The notes beneath the pieces were generated by a model that worked only from the letters and a program-made list of their open reading frames with translations, was not told the origin of the DNA and ran no database searches. Positions 1 through 14,703 of a stretch of 64,000 bases of DNA are shown in pieces. This DNA comes from Hippophae tibetana. Its lineage: Eukaryota > Streptophyta > Magnoliopsida > Rosales > Elaeagnaceae. The stretch spans positions 49,400,843 through 49,464,842 of the forward strand of contig CM072810.1 of NCBI GenBank assembly GCA_037013495.1. The letters run 5' to 3'. Position numbers and translations under genes: made by a program. How positions within the stretch are numbered: position 1 is the stretch's first letter; every line of letters begins with the position of its first letter.

Positions 1-2713
1 GTAAAGAGCCGTAAAGGAGATATTTGTTCAAACAAATTGTTCTTTATTAATGTGTTAAATCAATATATATTCTTCCAAAAAAATATGAGAAAAGTGAAAG
101 AAAAAGGCTATTGTTCCCATTTTAAAAAGGAACAAAACATTTGATAAATCGGAGTTCCAACTTTAAACGACGATAAATTTTTACTCTGTTATCGAAACAA
201 CTATTATAATATATCAAAATGAAGGCCGTACCGATTCAAACAATCTGATTTGGCCCCACAAAGGATCCACATTTTTGTACGCAAATTCCAGCGTTTAAAT
301 CATTTACTAAAGGTTTTAAGTGTTTGTCTCACAATTTCCGTTGTACTTAGTTTCTATTTTATTCAAAAGTGTCGTAAAGAAGATTTTGGTGCCAGCAAAG
401 GGTTCTTTATTTATGGGTTCAATCAATATCTATGCTTCCTAAAAACAAATAAGGGAAGAGAAAAAGAAAGGAGGTACTGTTCACATTTTAAAAAAGAATA
501 AAACATTTGATAAATCGCAATTTGAACTTCAAAAGATGATAACTTTTGACTCGGGTATTGAAACGACTATATTATTATATGAAACCGAAGATCTTAGCGA
601 TTCACACAATATGAGATCGCCTCAAATTTGGAATATCATTTTTGTACCTAAATTTCACCATTTTCATCATTTATTGAGGGTTTTTAGTTTTTTGCCCACC
701 ATTTCTTTTGTACTTACTCTCGATTTTATTCAAAAGATCCGTAAAGGAGATATTGGTGCAAACAAAGGGTTCTTTATTTATGTGTTCAATACATATATAT
801 TCTTCCAAAAAAATGAGTAAAGAAAAAGGAAAACACTATTGTTCCCATTTAAAAAAGGAACAAAACATTTGATAAATCGGAGTTCCAACTTTAAACGACG
901 ATACAATTTTAGTTGCTTATCGAGACAACTATTTTAATATTTCAAAATGAAGCCCGTACCGATTCAAAAAATCTGATGTGGCCCCACAAAGGAACCACAT
1001 TTTTGTACCCAAATTCCATCGTTTACATCATTTACCGAGGGTTTTAAGTATTTGTCTCACCATTTCCATTGTACTTACTTTCTATTATATTGAAAAGAGC
1101 CGTAAAGGAGATATTTGTTCAAACAAATTGTTCTTTATTTATTTGTTAAATCAATATATATTCTTCCAAAAAAATATGAGAAAAGTGAAAGGAAAAGGCT
1201 ATTGTTCCCATTTTAAAAAGGAACAAAACATTTGATAAATCGGAGTTCCAACTTTAAACGACGATAAATTTTTACTCTGTTATCGAAACAACTATTATAA
1301 TATATTGAATTGAAGCCCGTACCGATTCAAACAATCTGATTTGGCCCCACAAAGGATCCACATTTTTGTACGCAAATTCCAGCGTTTACATCATTTACCG
1401 AGGGTTTTAAGTGTTTGTCTCACAATTTCCGTTGTACTTAGTTTCTATTTTATTCAAAAGTGTTGTAAATAAGATTTTGGTGCCAGCAAAGGGTTCTTTA
1501 ATTATGCTATCAATCAATATCTATGCTTCCAAAAAACAAATAAGGGAAGAGAAAAAGAAAGGAGGTATGTTCACATTCTAAAAAAGAATAAAACATTTGA
1601 TAAATCGCAATTTCAACTTTAAATGATGATAACTTTTAACTCGGGTATTGAAACGACTATATTATTATATGAAACCGAAGCTCTTAGCGATTCACACCAT
1701 ATGAGATGGCCTCAAATTTGGAATATCATTTTTGTATCTAAATTTCACCATTTACATCATTTATTGAGGGTTTTTAGTTTTTTACCCACCATTTCCGTTG
1801 TACTTACTTTCGATTTTATTCAAAAGAGCCGTAAAGGAGATATTGGTGCAAACAAAGGGTCCTTTATTTATGTGTTCAATCCCTATATATTCTTCCAAAA
1901 AAATGAGTAAAGAAAAAGGAAAAGGCTACTGATGCCATTTAAAAAAGGAAAAAACATTTGATAAATTGGAATTCTAACTTTAAACGACGATAAACTTTTA
2001 CTTGCATATCGAGAAAACTATTATAATATATGAAATTGAAGAACGTACCGATTCAAACAATTGGATTTGGCCCCATAGAGGAACTACATATTTGTACGCA
2101 AATTCCATCGTTTACATCATTTACCGAGGGTTTTAACTGTTTCTCTCACCATTTCCATTGTACTTACTTTCTATTATATTGACAAAAGCCGTAAAGGAGA
2201 TATTTGTCCAAAGAAATTGTTCTTTATTTATATGTTCAATCCCTATATATTCTTCCAAAAAAACGAGTAAAGAAAAAGGAAAAGGCTACTGATCCCATTT
2301 AAAATAGGAACAAAACATTTGATAAATTGGAGTTCCAACTTTAAATGACGATAAATTTTTACTCTGTTATCAAAACAACAATTATAATATATCAAATTGA
2401 ATACCGTACCGATTCAAACAATCTGATTTGGCCCCACAAAGGAACCACATATTTGTACGCAAATTCCATCGTTTACATCATTTACCGAGGGTTTTAAATG
2501 TTTGTCTCACCATTTCCGTTGTACTTACCTTCTATTATATTGAAAAGAGCCATAAAGGAGATATTTGTCCAAACAAATTTTTCTTTATTTATGTGTTAAA
2601 TCATTATATATTCTTCCAAAAAAAATATGAGAAAAGTGAAAGGAAAGGGCTATTGTTCCCATTTTAAAAAGGAACAAAACATTTGATAAATCGGAGTTCC
2701 AACTTTAAACGAT
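1..2713 (+). repeat. Left diverged flank of the array
   Basis: This stretch starts inside a C-type monomer. It contains A (172-537), B (538-899), C (900-1262), A (1263-1627), B (1628-1988), C (1989-2349) and C' (2350-2713). The first B has private differences from the main block, for example 'gaagatcttagcg', 'caatatgagatcgcc' and 'aaagatccgtaaagg'. The monomers are less uniform than those after 2714. The unit 1628-3078 has four monomers because of the additional C' monomer. Confidence 0.85.
2350..2713 (+). repeat. C' variant monomer at left edge of homogeneous block
   Basis: This C-like monomer is preceded by a B/C-like end reading 'aaaaaacgagtaaag'. It carries 'acaacaattataat', 'accgtaccgattc', 'gggttttaaatgtttg', 'gagccataaagg' and 'aaacaaatttttc'. 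The same set of variants recurs in the monomer at 28513-28876, 26163 bp away (72 monomers), and hardly in between. It makes the unit 1628-3078 a tetramer. Confidence 0.8.
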
Positions 2714-5700
2714 GATAAATTTTTACTCTGTTATCGAAACAACTATTATAATATATTGAATTGAAGCCCGTACCGATTCAAACAATCTGATTTGGCCCCA
2801 CAAAGGATCCACATTTTTGTACGCAAATTCCAGCGTTTACATCATTTACCGAGGGTTTTAAGTGTTTGTCTCACAATTTCCGTTGTACTTAGTTTCTATT
2901 TTATTCAAAAGTGTCGTAAATAAGATTTTGGTGCCAGCAAAGGGTTCTTTAATTATGCTATCAATCAATATCTATGCTTCCAAAAAACAAATAAGGGAAG
3001 AGAAAAAGAAAGGAGGTATGTTCACATTTTAAAAAAGAATAAAACATTTGATAAATCGCAATTTCAACTTTAAATGATAATAACTTTTAACTCGGGTATT
3101 GAAACGACTATATTATTATATGAAACCGAAGCTCTTAGCGATTCACACCATATGAGATGGCCTCAAATTTGGAATATCATTTTTGTATCTAAATTTCACC
3201 ATTTACATCATTTATTGAGTTTTTTTAGTTTTTTACCCACCATTTCCGTTGTACTTACTTTCGATTTTATTCAAAAGAGCCGTAAAGGAGATATTGGTGC
3301 AAACAAAGGGTCCTTTATTTATGTGTTCAATCCCTATATATTCTTCCAAAAAAAATGAGTAAAGAAAAAGGAAAAGGCGACTGATCCCATTTAAAAAAGG
3401 AAAAAACATATGATAAATTGGAGTTCCAACTTTAAACGACTTTAAAGTTTTACTTGCATATCGAGAAAACTATTATAATATATCAAATTGAAGATCGTAC
3501 CGATTCAAACAATTGGATTTGGACCCATAGAGGAACCACATATTTGTACGCAAATTCCATCGTTTACATCATTTACCGAACGTTTTAAGTGTTTGTCTCA
3601 CCATTTCCGTTGCACTTACTTTCTATTATATTGAAAAGAGCCGTAAAGGAGATATTTGTTCAAACAAATTGTTCTTTATTTATTTGTTAAATCAATATAT
3701 ATTCTTCCAAAAAAATATGAGAAAAGTGAAAGGAAAAGGCTATTGTTCCCATTTTAAAAAGGAACAAAACATTTGATAAATCGGAGTTCCAACTTTAAAC
3801 GATGATAAATTTTTACTCTGTTATCGAAACAACTATTATAATATATTGAATTGAAGCCCGTACCGATTCAAACAATCTGATTTGGCCCAACAAAGGATCC
3901 ACATTTTTGTACGCAAATTCCAGCGTTTACATCATTTACCGAGGGTTTTAAGTGTTTGTCTCACAATTTCCGTTGTACTTAGTTTCTATTTTATTCAAAA
4001 GTGTCGTAAATAAGATTTTGGTGCCAGCAAAGGGTTCTTTAATTATGCTATCAATCAATATCTATGCTTCCAAAAAACAAATAAGGGAAGAGAAAAAGAA
4101 AGGAGGTATGTTCACATTTTAAAAAAGAATAAAACATTTGATAAATCGCAATTTGAACTTTAAAAGATAATAACTTTTAACTGGGGTATTGAAACGACTA
4201 TATTATTATATGAAACCGAAGCTCTTAGCGATTCACACCATATGAGATGGCCTCAAATTTGGAATATCATTTTTGTATCTAAATTTCACCATTTACATCA
4301 TTTATTGAGTTTTTTTAGTTTTTTACCCACCATTTCCGTTGTACTTACTTTCGATTTTATTCAAAAGAGCCATAAAGGAGATATTGGTGCAAACAAAGGG
4401 TCCTTTATTTATGTGTTCAATCCCTATATATTCTTCCAAAAAAAATGAGTAAAGAAAAAGGAAAAGGCGACTGATCCCATTTAAAAAAGGAAAAAACATA
4501 TGATAAATTGGAGTTCCAACTTTAAACGACTTTAAAGTTTTACTTGCATATCGAGAAAACTATTATAATATATCAAATTGAAGATCGTACCGATTCAAAC
4601 AATTGGATTTGGACCCATAGAGGAACCACATATTTGTACGCAAATTCCATCGTTTACATCATTTACCGAACGTTTTAAGTGTTTGTCTCACCATTTCCGT
4701 TGCACTTACTTTCTATTATATTGAAAAGAGCCTTAAAGGAGATATTTGTTCAAACAAATTGTTCTTTATTTATTTGTTAAATCAATATATATTCTTCCAA
4801 AAAAATATGAGAAAAGTGAAAGGAAAAGGCTATTGTTCCCATTTTAAAAAGGAACAAAACATTTGATAAATCGGAGTTCCAACTTTAAACGATGATAAAT
4901 TTTTACTCTGTTATCGAAACAACTATTATAATATATTGAATTGAAGCCCGTACCGATTCAAACAATCTGATTTGGCCCCACAAAGGATCCACATTTTTGT
5001 ACGCAAATTCCAGCGTTTACATCAATTACCGAGGGTTTTAAGTGTTTGTCTCACAATTTCCGTTGTACTTAGTTTCTATTTTATTCAAAAGTGTCGTAAA
5101 TAAGATTTTGGTGCCAGCAAAGGGTTCTTTAATTATGCTATCAATCAATATCTATGCTTCCAAAAAACAAATAAGGGAAGAGAAAAAGAAAGGAGGTATG
5201 TTCACATTTTAAAAAAGAATAAAACATTTGATAAATCGCAATTTCAACTTTAAATGATAATAACTTTTAACTCGGGTATTGAAACGACTATATTATTATA
5301 TGAAACCGAAGCTCTTAGCGATTCACACCATATGAGATGGCCTCAAATTTGGAATATCATTTTTGTATCTGAACTTCACCATTTACATCATTTATTGAGT
5401 TTTTTTAGTTTTTTACCCACCATTTCCGTTGTACTTACTTTCGATTTTATTCAAAAGAGCCGTAAAGGAGATATTGGTGCAAACAAAGGGTCCTTTATTT
5501 ATGTGTTCAATCCCTATATATTCTTCCAAAAAAAATGAGTAAAGAAAAAGGAAAAGGCGACTGATCCCATTTAAAAAAGGAAAAAACATATGATAAATTG
5601 GAGTTCCAACTTTAAACGACTTTAAAGTTTTACTTGCATATCGAGAAAACTATTATAATATATCAAATTGAAGATCGTACCGATTCAAACAATTGGATTT

Positions 5701-6348
5701 GGACCCATAGAGGAACCACATATTTGTACGCAAATTCCATCGTTTACATCATTTACCGAACGTTTTAAGTGTTTGTCTCACCATTTCCGTTGCACTTACT
5801 TTCTATTATATTGAAAAGAGCCGTAAAGGAGATATTTGTTCAAACAAATTGTTCTTTATTTATTTGTTAAATCAATATATATTCTTCCAAAAAAATATGA
5901 GAAAAGTGAAAGGAAAAGGCTATTGTTCCCATTTTAAAAAGGAACAAAACATTTGATAAATCGGAGTTCCAACTTTAAACGATGATAAATTTTTACTCTG
6001 TTATCGAAACAACTATTATAATATATTGAATTGAAGCCCGTACCGATTCAAACAATCTGATTTGGCCCAACAAAGGATCCACATTTTTGTACGCAAATTC
6101 CAGCGTTTACATCATTTACCGAGGGTTTTAAGTGTTTGTCTCACAATTTCCGTTGTACTTAGTTTCTATTTTATTCAAAAGTGTCGTAAATAAGATTTTG
6201 GTGCCAGCAAAGGGTTCTTTAATTATGCTATCAATCAATATCTATGCTTCCAAAATACAAATAAGGGAAGAGAAAAAGAAAGGAGGTATGTTCAGATTTT
6301 AAAAAAGAATAAAACATTTGATAAATCGCAATTTGAACTTTAAAAGAT

Positions 6349-8528
6349 AATAACTTTTAACTGGGGTATTGAAACGACTATATTATTATATGAAACCGAA
6401 GCTCTTAGCGATTCACACCATATGAGATGGCCTCAAATTTGGAATATCATTTTTGTATCTAAATTTCACCATTTACATCATTTATTGAGTTTTTTTAGTT
6501 TTTTACCCACCATTTCCGTTGTACTTACTTTCGATTTTATTCAAAAGAGCCGTAAAGGAGATATTGGTGCAAACAAAGGGTCCTTTATTTATGTGTTCAA
6601 TCCCTATATATTCTTCCAAAAAAAATGAGTAAAGAAAAAGGAAAAGGCGACTGATCCCATTTAAAAAAGGAAAAAACATATGATAAATTGGAGTTCCAAC
6701 TTTAAACGACTTTAAAGTTTTACTTGCATATCGAGAAAACTATTATAATATATCAAATTGAAGATCGTACCGATTCAAACAATTGGATTTGGACCCATAG
6801 AGGAACCACATATTTGTACGCAAATTCCATCGTTTACATCATTTACCGAACGTTTTAAGTGTTTGTCTCACCATTTCCGTTGCACTTACTTTCTATTATA
6901 TTGAAAAGAGCCGTAAAGGAGATATTTGTTCAAACAAATTGTTCTTTATTTATTTGTTAAATCAATATATATTCTTCCAAAAAAATATGAGAAAAGTGAA
7001 AGGAAAAGGCTATTGTTCCCATTTTAAAAAGGAACAAAACATTTGATAAATCGGAGTTCCAACTTTAAACGATGATAAATTTTTACTCTGTTATCGAAAC
7101 AACTATTATAATATATTGAATTGAAGCCCGTACCGATTCAAACAATCTGATTTGGCCCAACAAAGGATCCACATTTTTGTACGCAAATTCCAGCGTTTAC
7201 ATCATTTACCGAGGGTTTTAAGTGTTTGTCTCACAATTTCCGTTGTACTTAGTTTCTATTTTATTCAAAAGTGTCGTAAATAAGATTTTGGTGCCAGCAA
7301 AGGGTTCTTTAATTATGCTATCAATCAATATCTATGCTTCCAAAATACAAATAAGGGAAGAGAAAAAGAAAGGAGGTATGTTCAGATTTTAAAAAAGAAT
7401 AAAACATTTGATAAATCGCAATTTGAACTTTAAAAGATAATAACTTTTAACTGGGGTATTGAAACGACTATATTATTATATGAAACCGAAGCTCTTAGCG
7501 ATTCACACCATATGAGATGGCCTCAAATTTGGAATATCATTTTTGTATCTAAATTTCACCATTTACATCATTTATTGAGTTTTTTTAGTTTTTTACCCAC
7601 CATTTCCGTTGTACTTACTTTCGATTTTATTCAAAAGAGCCGTAAAGGAGATATTGGTGCAAACAAAGGGTCCTTTATTTATGTGTTCAATCCCTATATA
7701 TTCTTCCAAAAAAAATGAGTAAAGAAAAAGGAAAAGGCGACTGATCCCATTTAAAAAAGGAAAAAACATATGATAAATTGGAGTTCCAACTTTAAACGAC
7801 TTTAAAGTTTTACTTGCATATCGAGAAAACTATTATAATATATCAAATTGAAGATCGTACCGATTCAAACAATTGGATTTGGACCCATAGAGGAACCACA
7901 TATTTGTACGCAAATTCCATCGTTTACATCATTTACCGAACGTTTTAAGTGTTTGTCTCACCATTTCCGTTGCACTTACTTTCTATTATATTGAAAAGAG
8001 CCGTAAAGGAGATATTTGTTCAAACAAATTGTTCTTTATTTATTTGTTAAATCAATATATATTCTTCCAAAAAAATATGAGAAAAGTGAAAGGAAAAGGC
8101 TATTGTTCCCATTTTAAAAAGGAACAAAACATTTGATAAATCGGAGTTCCAACTTTAAACGATGATAAATTTTTACTCTGTTATCGAAACAACTATTATA
8201 ATATATTGAATTGAAGCCCGTACCGATTCAAACAATCTGATTTGGCCCAACAAAGGATCCACATTTTTGTACGCAAATTCCAGCGTTTACATCATTTACC
8301 GAGGGTTTTAAGTGTTTGTCTCACAATTTCCGTTGTACTTAGTTTCTATTTTATTCAAAAGTGTCGTAAATAAGATTTTGGTGCCAGCAAAGGGTTCTTT
8401 AATTATGCTATCAATCAATATCTATGCTTCCAAAAAACAAATAAGGGAAGAGAAAAAGAAAGGAGGTATGTTCACATTTTAAAAAAGAATAAAACATTTG
8501 ATAAATCGCAATTTGAACTTTAAAAGAT
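6349..8528 (+). repeat. Locally duplicated trimers (units 6349 and 7439)
   Basis: The A monomers preceding both B starts share the private pair 'caaaatacaaataag' and 'ttcagatttt' (about 6253/6292 and 7343/7382), and both B monomers have 'aactggggtattg'. Adjacent trimers carry the usual 'caaaaaacaaataag' and 'ttcacatttt'. This fits a recent one-unit tandem duplication of about 1090 bp. Confidence 0.75.
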
Positions 8529-11435
8529 AATAACTTTTAACTGGGGTATTGAAACGACTATATTATTATATGAAACCGAAGCTCTTAGCGATTCACACCA
8601 TATGAGATGGCCTCAAATTTGGAATATCATTTTTGTATCTAAATTTCACCATTTACATCATTTATTGAGTTTTTTTAGTTTTTTACCCACCATTTCCGTT
8701 GTACTTACTTTCGATTTTATTCAAAAGAGCCGTAAAGGAGATATTGGTGCAAACAAAGGGTCCTTTATTTATGTGTTCAATCCCTATATATTCTTCCAAA
8801 AAAAATGAGTAAAGAAAAAGGAAAAGGCGACTGATCCCATTTAAAAAAGGAAAAAACATATGATAAATTGGAGTTCCAACTTTAAACGACTTTAAAGTTT
8901 TACTTGCATATCGAGAAAACTATTATAATATATCAAATTGAAGATCGTACCGATTCAAACAATTGGATTTGGACCCATAGAGGAACCACATATTTGTACG
9001 CAAATTCCATCGTTTACATCATTTACCGAACGTTTTAAGTGTTTGTCTCACCATTTCCGTTGCACTTACTTTCTATTATATTGAAAAGAGCCTTAAAGGA
9101 GATATTTGTTCAAACAAATTGTTCTTTATTTATTTGTTAAATCAATATATATTCTTCCAAAAAAATATGAGAAAAGTGAAAGGAAAAGGCTATTGTTCCC
9201 ATTTTAAAAAGGAACAAAACATTTGATAAATCGGAGTTCCAACTTTAAACGATGATAAATTTTTACTCTGTTATCGAAACAACTATTATAATATATTGAA
9301 TTGAAGCCCGTACCGATTCAAACAATCTGATTTGGCCCCACAAAGGATCCACATTTTTGTACGCAAATTCCAACGTTTACATCATTTACCGAGGGTTTTA
9401 AGTGTTTGTCTCACAATTTCCGTTGTACTTAGTTTCTATTTTATTCAAAAGTGTCGTAAATAAGATTTTGGTGCCAGCAAAGGGTTCTTTAATTATGCTA
9501 TCAATCAATATCTATGCTTCCAAAAAACAAATAATGGAAGAGAAAAAGAAAGGAGGTATGTTCACATTTTAAAAAAGAATAAAACATTTGATAAATCGCA
9601 ATTTCAACTTTAAATGATAATAACTTTTAACTCGGGTATTGAAACGACTATATTATTATATGAAACCGAAGCTCTTAGCGATTCACACCATATGAGATGG
9701 CCTCAAATTTGGAATATCATTTTTGTATCTGAACTTCACCATTTACATCATTTATTGAGTTTTTTTAGTTTTTTACCCACCATTTCCGTTGTACTTACTT
9801 TCGATTTTATTCAAAAGAGCCGTAAAGGAGATATTGGTGCAAACAAAGGGTCCTTTATTTATGTGTTCAATCCCTATATATTCTTCCAAAAAAAATGAGT
9901 AAAGAAAAAGGAAAAGGCGACTGATCCCATTTAAAAAAGGAAAAAACATATGATAAATTGGAGTTCCAACTTTAAACGACTTTAAAGTTTTACTTGCATA
10001 TCGAGAAAACTATTATAATATATCAAATTGAAGATCGTACCGATTCAAACAATTGGATTTGGACCCATAGAGGAACCACATATTTGTACGCAAATTCCAT
10101 CGTTTACATCATTTACCGAACGTTTTAAGTGTTTGTCTCACCATTTCCGTTGCACTTACTTTCTATTATATTGAAAAGAGCCGTAAAGGAGATATTTGTT
10201 CAAACAAATTGTTCTTTATTTATTTGTTAAATCAATATATATTCTTCCAAAAAAATATGAGAAAAGTGAAAGGAAAAGGCTATTGTTCCCATTTTAAAAA
10301 GGAACAAAACATTTGATAAATCGGAGTTCCAACTTTTAACGATGATAAATTTTTACTCTGTTATCGAAACAACTATTATAATATATTGAATTGAAGCCCG
10401 TACCGATTCAAACAATCTGATTTGGCCCCACAAAGGATCCACATTTTTGTACGCAAATTCCAGCGTTTACATCATTTACCGAGGGTTTTAAGTGTTTGTC
10501 TCACAATTTCCGTTGTACTTAGTTTCTATTTTATTCAAAAGTGTCGTAAATAAGATTTTGGTGCCAGCAAAGGGTTCTTTAATTATGCTATCAATCAATA
10601 TCTATGCTTTAAAAAAACAAATAAGGGAAGATAAAAAGAAAGGAGGTATGTTCACATTTTAAAAAAGAATAAAACATTTGATAAAACGCAATTTGAACTT
10701 TAAAAGATAATAACTTTTAACTGGGGTATTGAAACGACTATATTATTATATGAAACCGAAGCTCTTAGCGATTCACACCATATGAGATGGCCTCAAATTT
10801 GGAATATCATTTTTGTATCTAAATTTCACCATTTACATCATTTATTGAGTTTTTTTAGTTTTTTACCCACCATTTCCGTTGTACTTACTTTCGATTTTAT
10901 TCAAAAGAGCCGTAAAGGAGATATTGGTGCAAACAAAGGGTCCTTTATTTATGTGTTCAATCCCTATATATTCTTCCAAAAAAAATGAGTAAAGAAAAAG
11001 GAAAAGGCGACTGATCCCATTTAAAAAAGGAAAAAACATATGATAAATTGGAGTTCCAACTTTAAACGACTTTAAAGTTTTACTTGCATATCGAGAAAAC
11101 TATTATAATATATCAAATTGAAGATCGTACCGATTCAAACAATTGGATTTGGACCCATAGAGGAACCACATATTTGTACGCAAATTCCATCGTTTACATC
11201 ATTTACCGAACGTTTTAAGTGTTTGTCTCACCATTTCCGTTGCACTTACTTTCTATTATATTGAAAAGAGCCGTAAAGGAGATATTTGTTCAAACAAATT
11301 GTTCTTTATTTATTTGTTAAATCAATATATATTCTTCCAAAAAAATATGAGAAAAGTGAAAGGAAAAGGCTATTGTTCCCATTTTAAAAAGGAACAAAAC
11401 ATTTGATAAATCGGAGTTCCAACTTTAAACGATGA

Positions 11436-13615
11436 TAAATTTTTACTCTGTTATGGAAACAACTATTATAATATATTGAATTGAAGCCCGTACCGATTCA
11501 AACAATCTGATTTGGCCCCACAAAGGATCCACATTTTTGTACGCAAATTCCAGCGTTTACATCATTTACCGAGGGTTTTAAGTGCTTGTCTCACAATTTC
11601 CGTTGTACTTAGTTTCTATTTTATTCAAAAGTGTCGTAAATAAGATTTTGGTGCCAGCAAAGGGTTCTTTAATTATGCTATCAATCAATATCTATGCTTC
11701 CAAAAAACAAATAAGGGAAGAGAAAAAGAAAGGAGGTATGTTCACATTTTAAAAAAGAATAAAACATTTGATAAATCGCAATTTCAACTTTAAATGATAA
11801 TAACTTTTAACTCGGGTATTGAAACGAATATATTATTATATGAAACCGAAGCTCTTAGCGATTCACACCATATGAGATGGCCTCAAATTTGGAATATCAT
11901 TTTTGTATCTAAATTTCACCATTTACATCATTTATTGAGTTTTTTTAGTTTTTTACCCACCATTTCCGTTGTACTTACTTTCGATTTTATTCAAAAGAGC
12001 CGTAAAGGAGATATTGGTGCAAACAAAGGGTCCTTTATTTATGTGTTCAATCCCTATATATTCTTCCAAAAAAAATGAGTAAAGAAAAAGGAAAAGGCGA
12101 CTGATCCCATTTAAAAAAGGAAAAAACATATGATAAATTGGAGTTCCAACTTTAAACGACTTTAAAGTTTTACTTGCATATCGAGAAAACTATTATAATA
12201 TATCAAATTGAAGATCGTACCGATTCAAACAATTGGATTTGGACCCATAGAGGAACCACATATTTGTACGCAAATTCCATCGTTTACATCATTTACCGAA
12301 CGTTTTAAGTGTTTGTCTCACCATTTCCGTTGCACTTACTTTCTATTATATTGAAAAGAGCCGTAAAGGAGATATTTGTTCAAACAAATTGTTCTTTATT
12401 TATTTGTTAAATCAATATATATTCTTCCAAAAAAATATGAGAAAAGTGAAAGGAAAAGGCTATTGTTCCCATTTTAAAAAGGAACAAAACATTTGATAAA
12501 TCGGAGTTCCAACTTTAAACGATGATAAATTTTTACTCTGTTATGGAAACAACTATTATAATATATTGAATTGAAGCCCGTACCGATTCAAACAATCTGA
12601 TTTGGCCCCACAAAGGATCCACATTTTTGTACGCAAATTCCAGCGTTTACATCATTTACCGAGGGTTTTAAGTGCTTGTCTCACAATTTCCGTTGTACTT
12701 AGTTTCTATTTTATTCAAAAGTGTCGTAAATAAGATTTTGGTGCCAGCAAAGGGTTCTTTAATTATGCTATCAATCAATATCTATGCTTCCAAAAAACAA
12801 ATAAGGGAAGAGAAAAAGAAAGGAGGTATGTTCACATTTTAAAAAAGAATAAAACATTTGATAAATCGCAATTTCAACTTTAAATGATAATAACTTTTAA
12901 CTCGGGTATTGAAACGAATATATTATTATATGAAACCGAAGCTCTTAGCGATTCACACCATATGAGATGGCCTCAAATTTGGAATATCATTTTTGTATCT
13001 AAATTTCACCATTTACATCATTTATTGAGTTTTTTTAGTTTTTTACCCACCATTTCCGTTGTACTTACTTTCGATTTTATTCAAAAGAGCCGTAAAGGAG
13101 ATATTGGTGCAAACAAAGGGTCCTTTATTTATGTGTTCAATCCCTATATATTCTTCCAAAAAAAATGAGTAAAGAAAAAGGAAAAGGCGACTGATCCCAT
13201 TTAAAAAAGGAAAAAACATATGATAAATTGGAGTTCCAACTTTAAACGACTTTAAAGTTTTACTTGCATATCGAGAAAACTATTATAATATATCAAATTG
13301 AAGATCGTACCGATTCAAACAATTGGATTTGGACCCATAGAGGAACCACATATTTGTACGCAAATTCCATCGTTTACATCATTTACCGAACGTTTTAAGT
13401 GTTTGTCTCACCATTTCCGTTGCACTTACTTTCTATTATATTGAAAAGAGCCTTAAAGGAGATATTTGTTCAAACAAATTGTTCTTTATTTATTTGTTAA
13501 ATCAATATATATTCTTCCAAAAAAATATGAGAAAAGTGAAAGGAAAAGGCTATTGTTCCCATTTTAAAAAGGAACAAAACATTTGATAAATCGGAGTTCC
13601 AACTTTAAAAGATGA
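11436..13615 (+). repeat. Locally duplicated trimers (units 11799 and 12889)
   Basis: Both units share three private variants: 'gttatggaaac' (about 11451 and 12541), 'aagtgcttgtctc' (about 11581 and 12671) and 'gaaacgaatatatt' (about 11824 and 12914). The same haplotype appears once more in the unit whose B starts at 16160, which is 4361 bp beyond the first. The end boundaries are approximate. Confidence 0.75.
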
Positions 13616-14703
13616 TAAATTTTTACTCTGTTATCGAAACAACTATTATAATATATTGAATTGAAGCCCGTACCGATTCAAACAATCTGATTTGGCCCCA
13701 CAAAGGATCCACATTTTTGTACGCAAATTCCAGCGTTTACATCATTTACCGAGGGTTTTAAGTGTTTGTCTCACAATTTCCGTTGTACTTAGTTTCTATT
13801 TTATTCAAAAGTGTCGTAAATAAGATTTTGGTGCCAGCAAAGGGTTCTTTAATTATGCTATCAATCAATATCTATGCTTCCAAAAAACAAATAAGGGAAG
13901 AGAAAAAGAAAGGAGGTATGTTCACATTTTAAAAAAGAATAAAACATTTGATAAATCGCAATTTCAACTTTAAATGATAATAACTTTTAACTCGGGTATT
14001 GAAACGACTATATTATTATATGAAACCGAAGCTCTTAGCGATTCACACCATATGAGATGGCCTCAAATTTGGAATATCATTTTTGTATCTAAATTTCACC
14101 ATTTACATCATTTATTGAGTTTTTTTAGTTTTTTACCCACCATTTCCGTTGTACTTACTTTCGATTTTATTCAAAAGAGCCGTAAAGGAGATATTGGTGC
14201 AAACAAAGGGTCCTTTATTTATGTGTTCAATCCCTATATATTCTTCCAAAAAAAATGAGTAAAGAAAAAGGAAAAGGCGACTGATCCCATTTAAAAAAGG
14301 AAAAAACATTTGATAAATTGGAATTCCAACTTTAAACGACTTTAAAGTTTTACTTGCATATCGAGAAAACTATTATAATATATCAAATTGAAGATCGTAC
14401 CGATTCAAACAATTGGATTTGGACAAATAGAGGAACCACATATTTGTACGCAAATTCCATCGTTTACATCATTTACCGAACGTTTTAAGTGTTTGTCTCA
14501 CCATTTCCGTTGCACTTACTTTCTATTATATTGAAAAGAGCCGTAAAGGAGATATTTGTTCAAACAAATTGTTCTTTATTTATTTGTTAAATCAATATAT
14601 ATTCTTCCAAAAAAATATGAGAAAAGTGAAAGGAAAAGGCTATTGTTCCCATTTTAAAAAGGAACAAAACATTTGATAAATCGGAGTTCCAACTTTAAAC
14701 GAC

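Noticed and set aside
1560..1570. 'aaaggaggta' as a bacterial ribosome binding site before an ATG
   Set aside because: It is part of the repeated purine run of A2 monomers; the following frame is very short and the array is eukaryotic in character.
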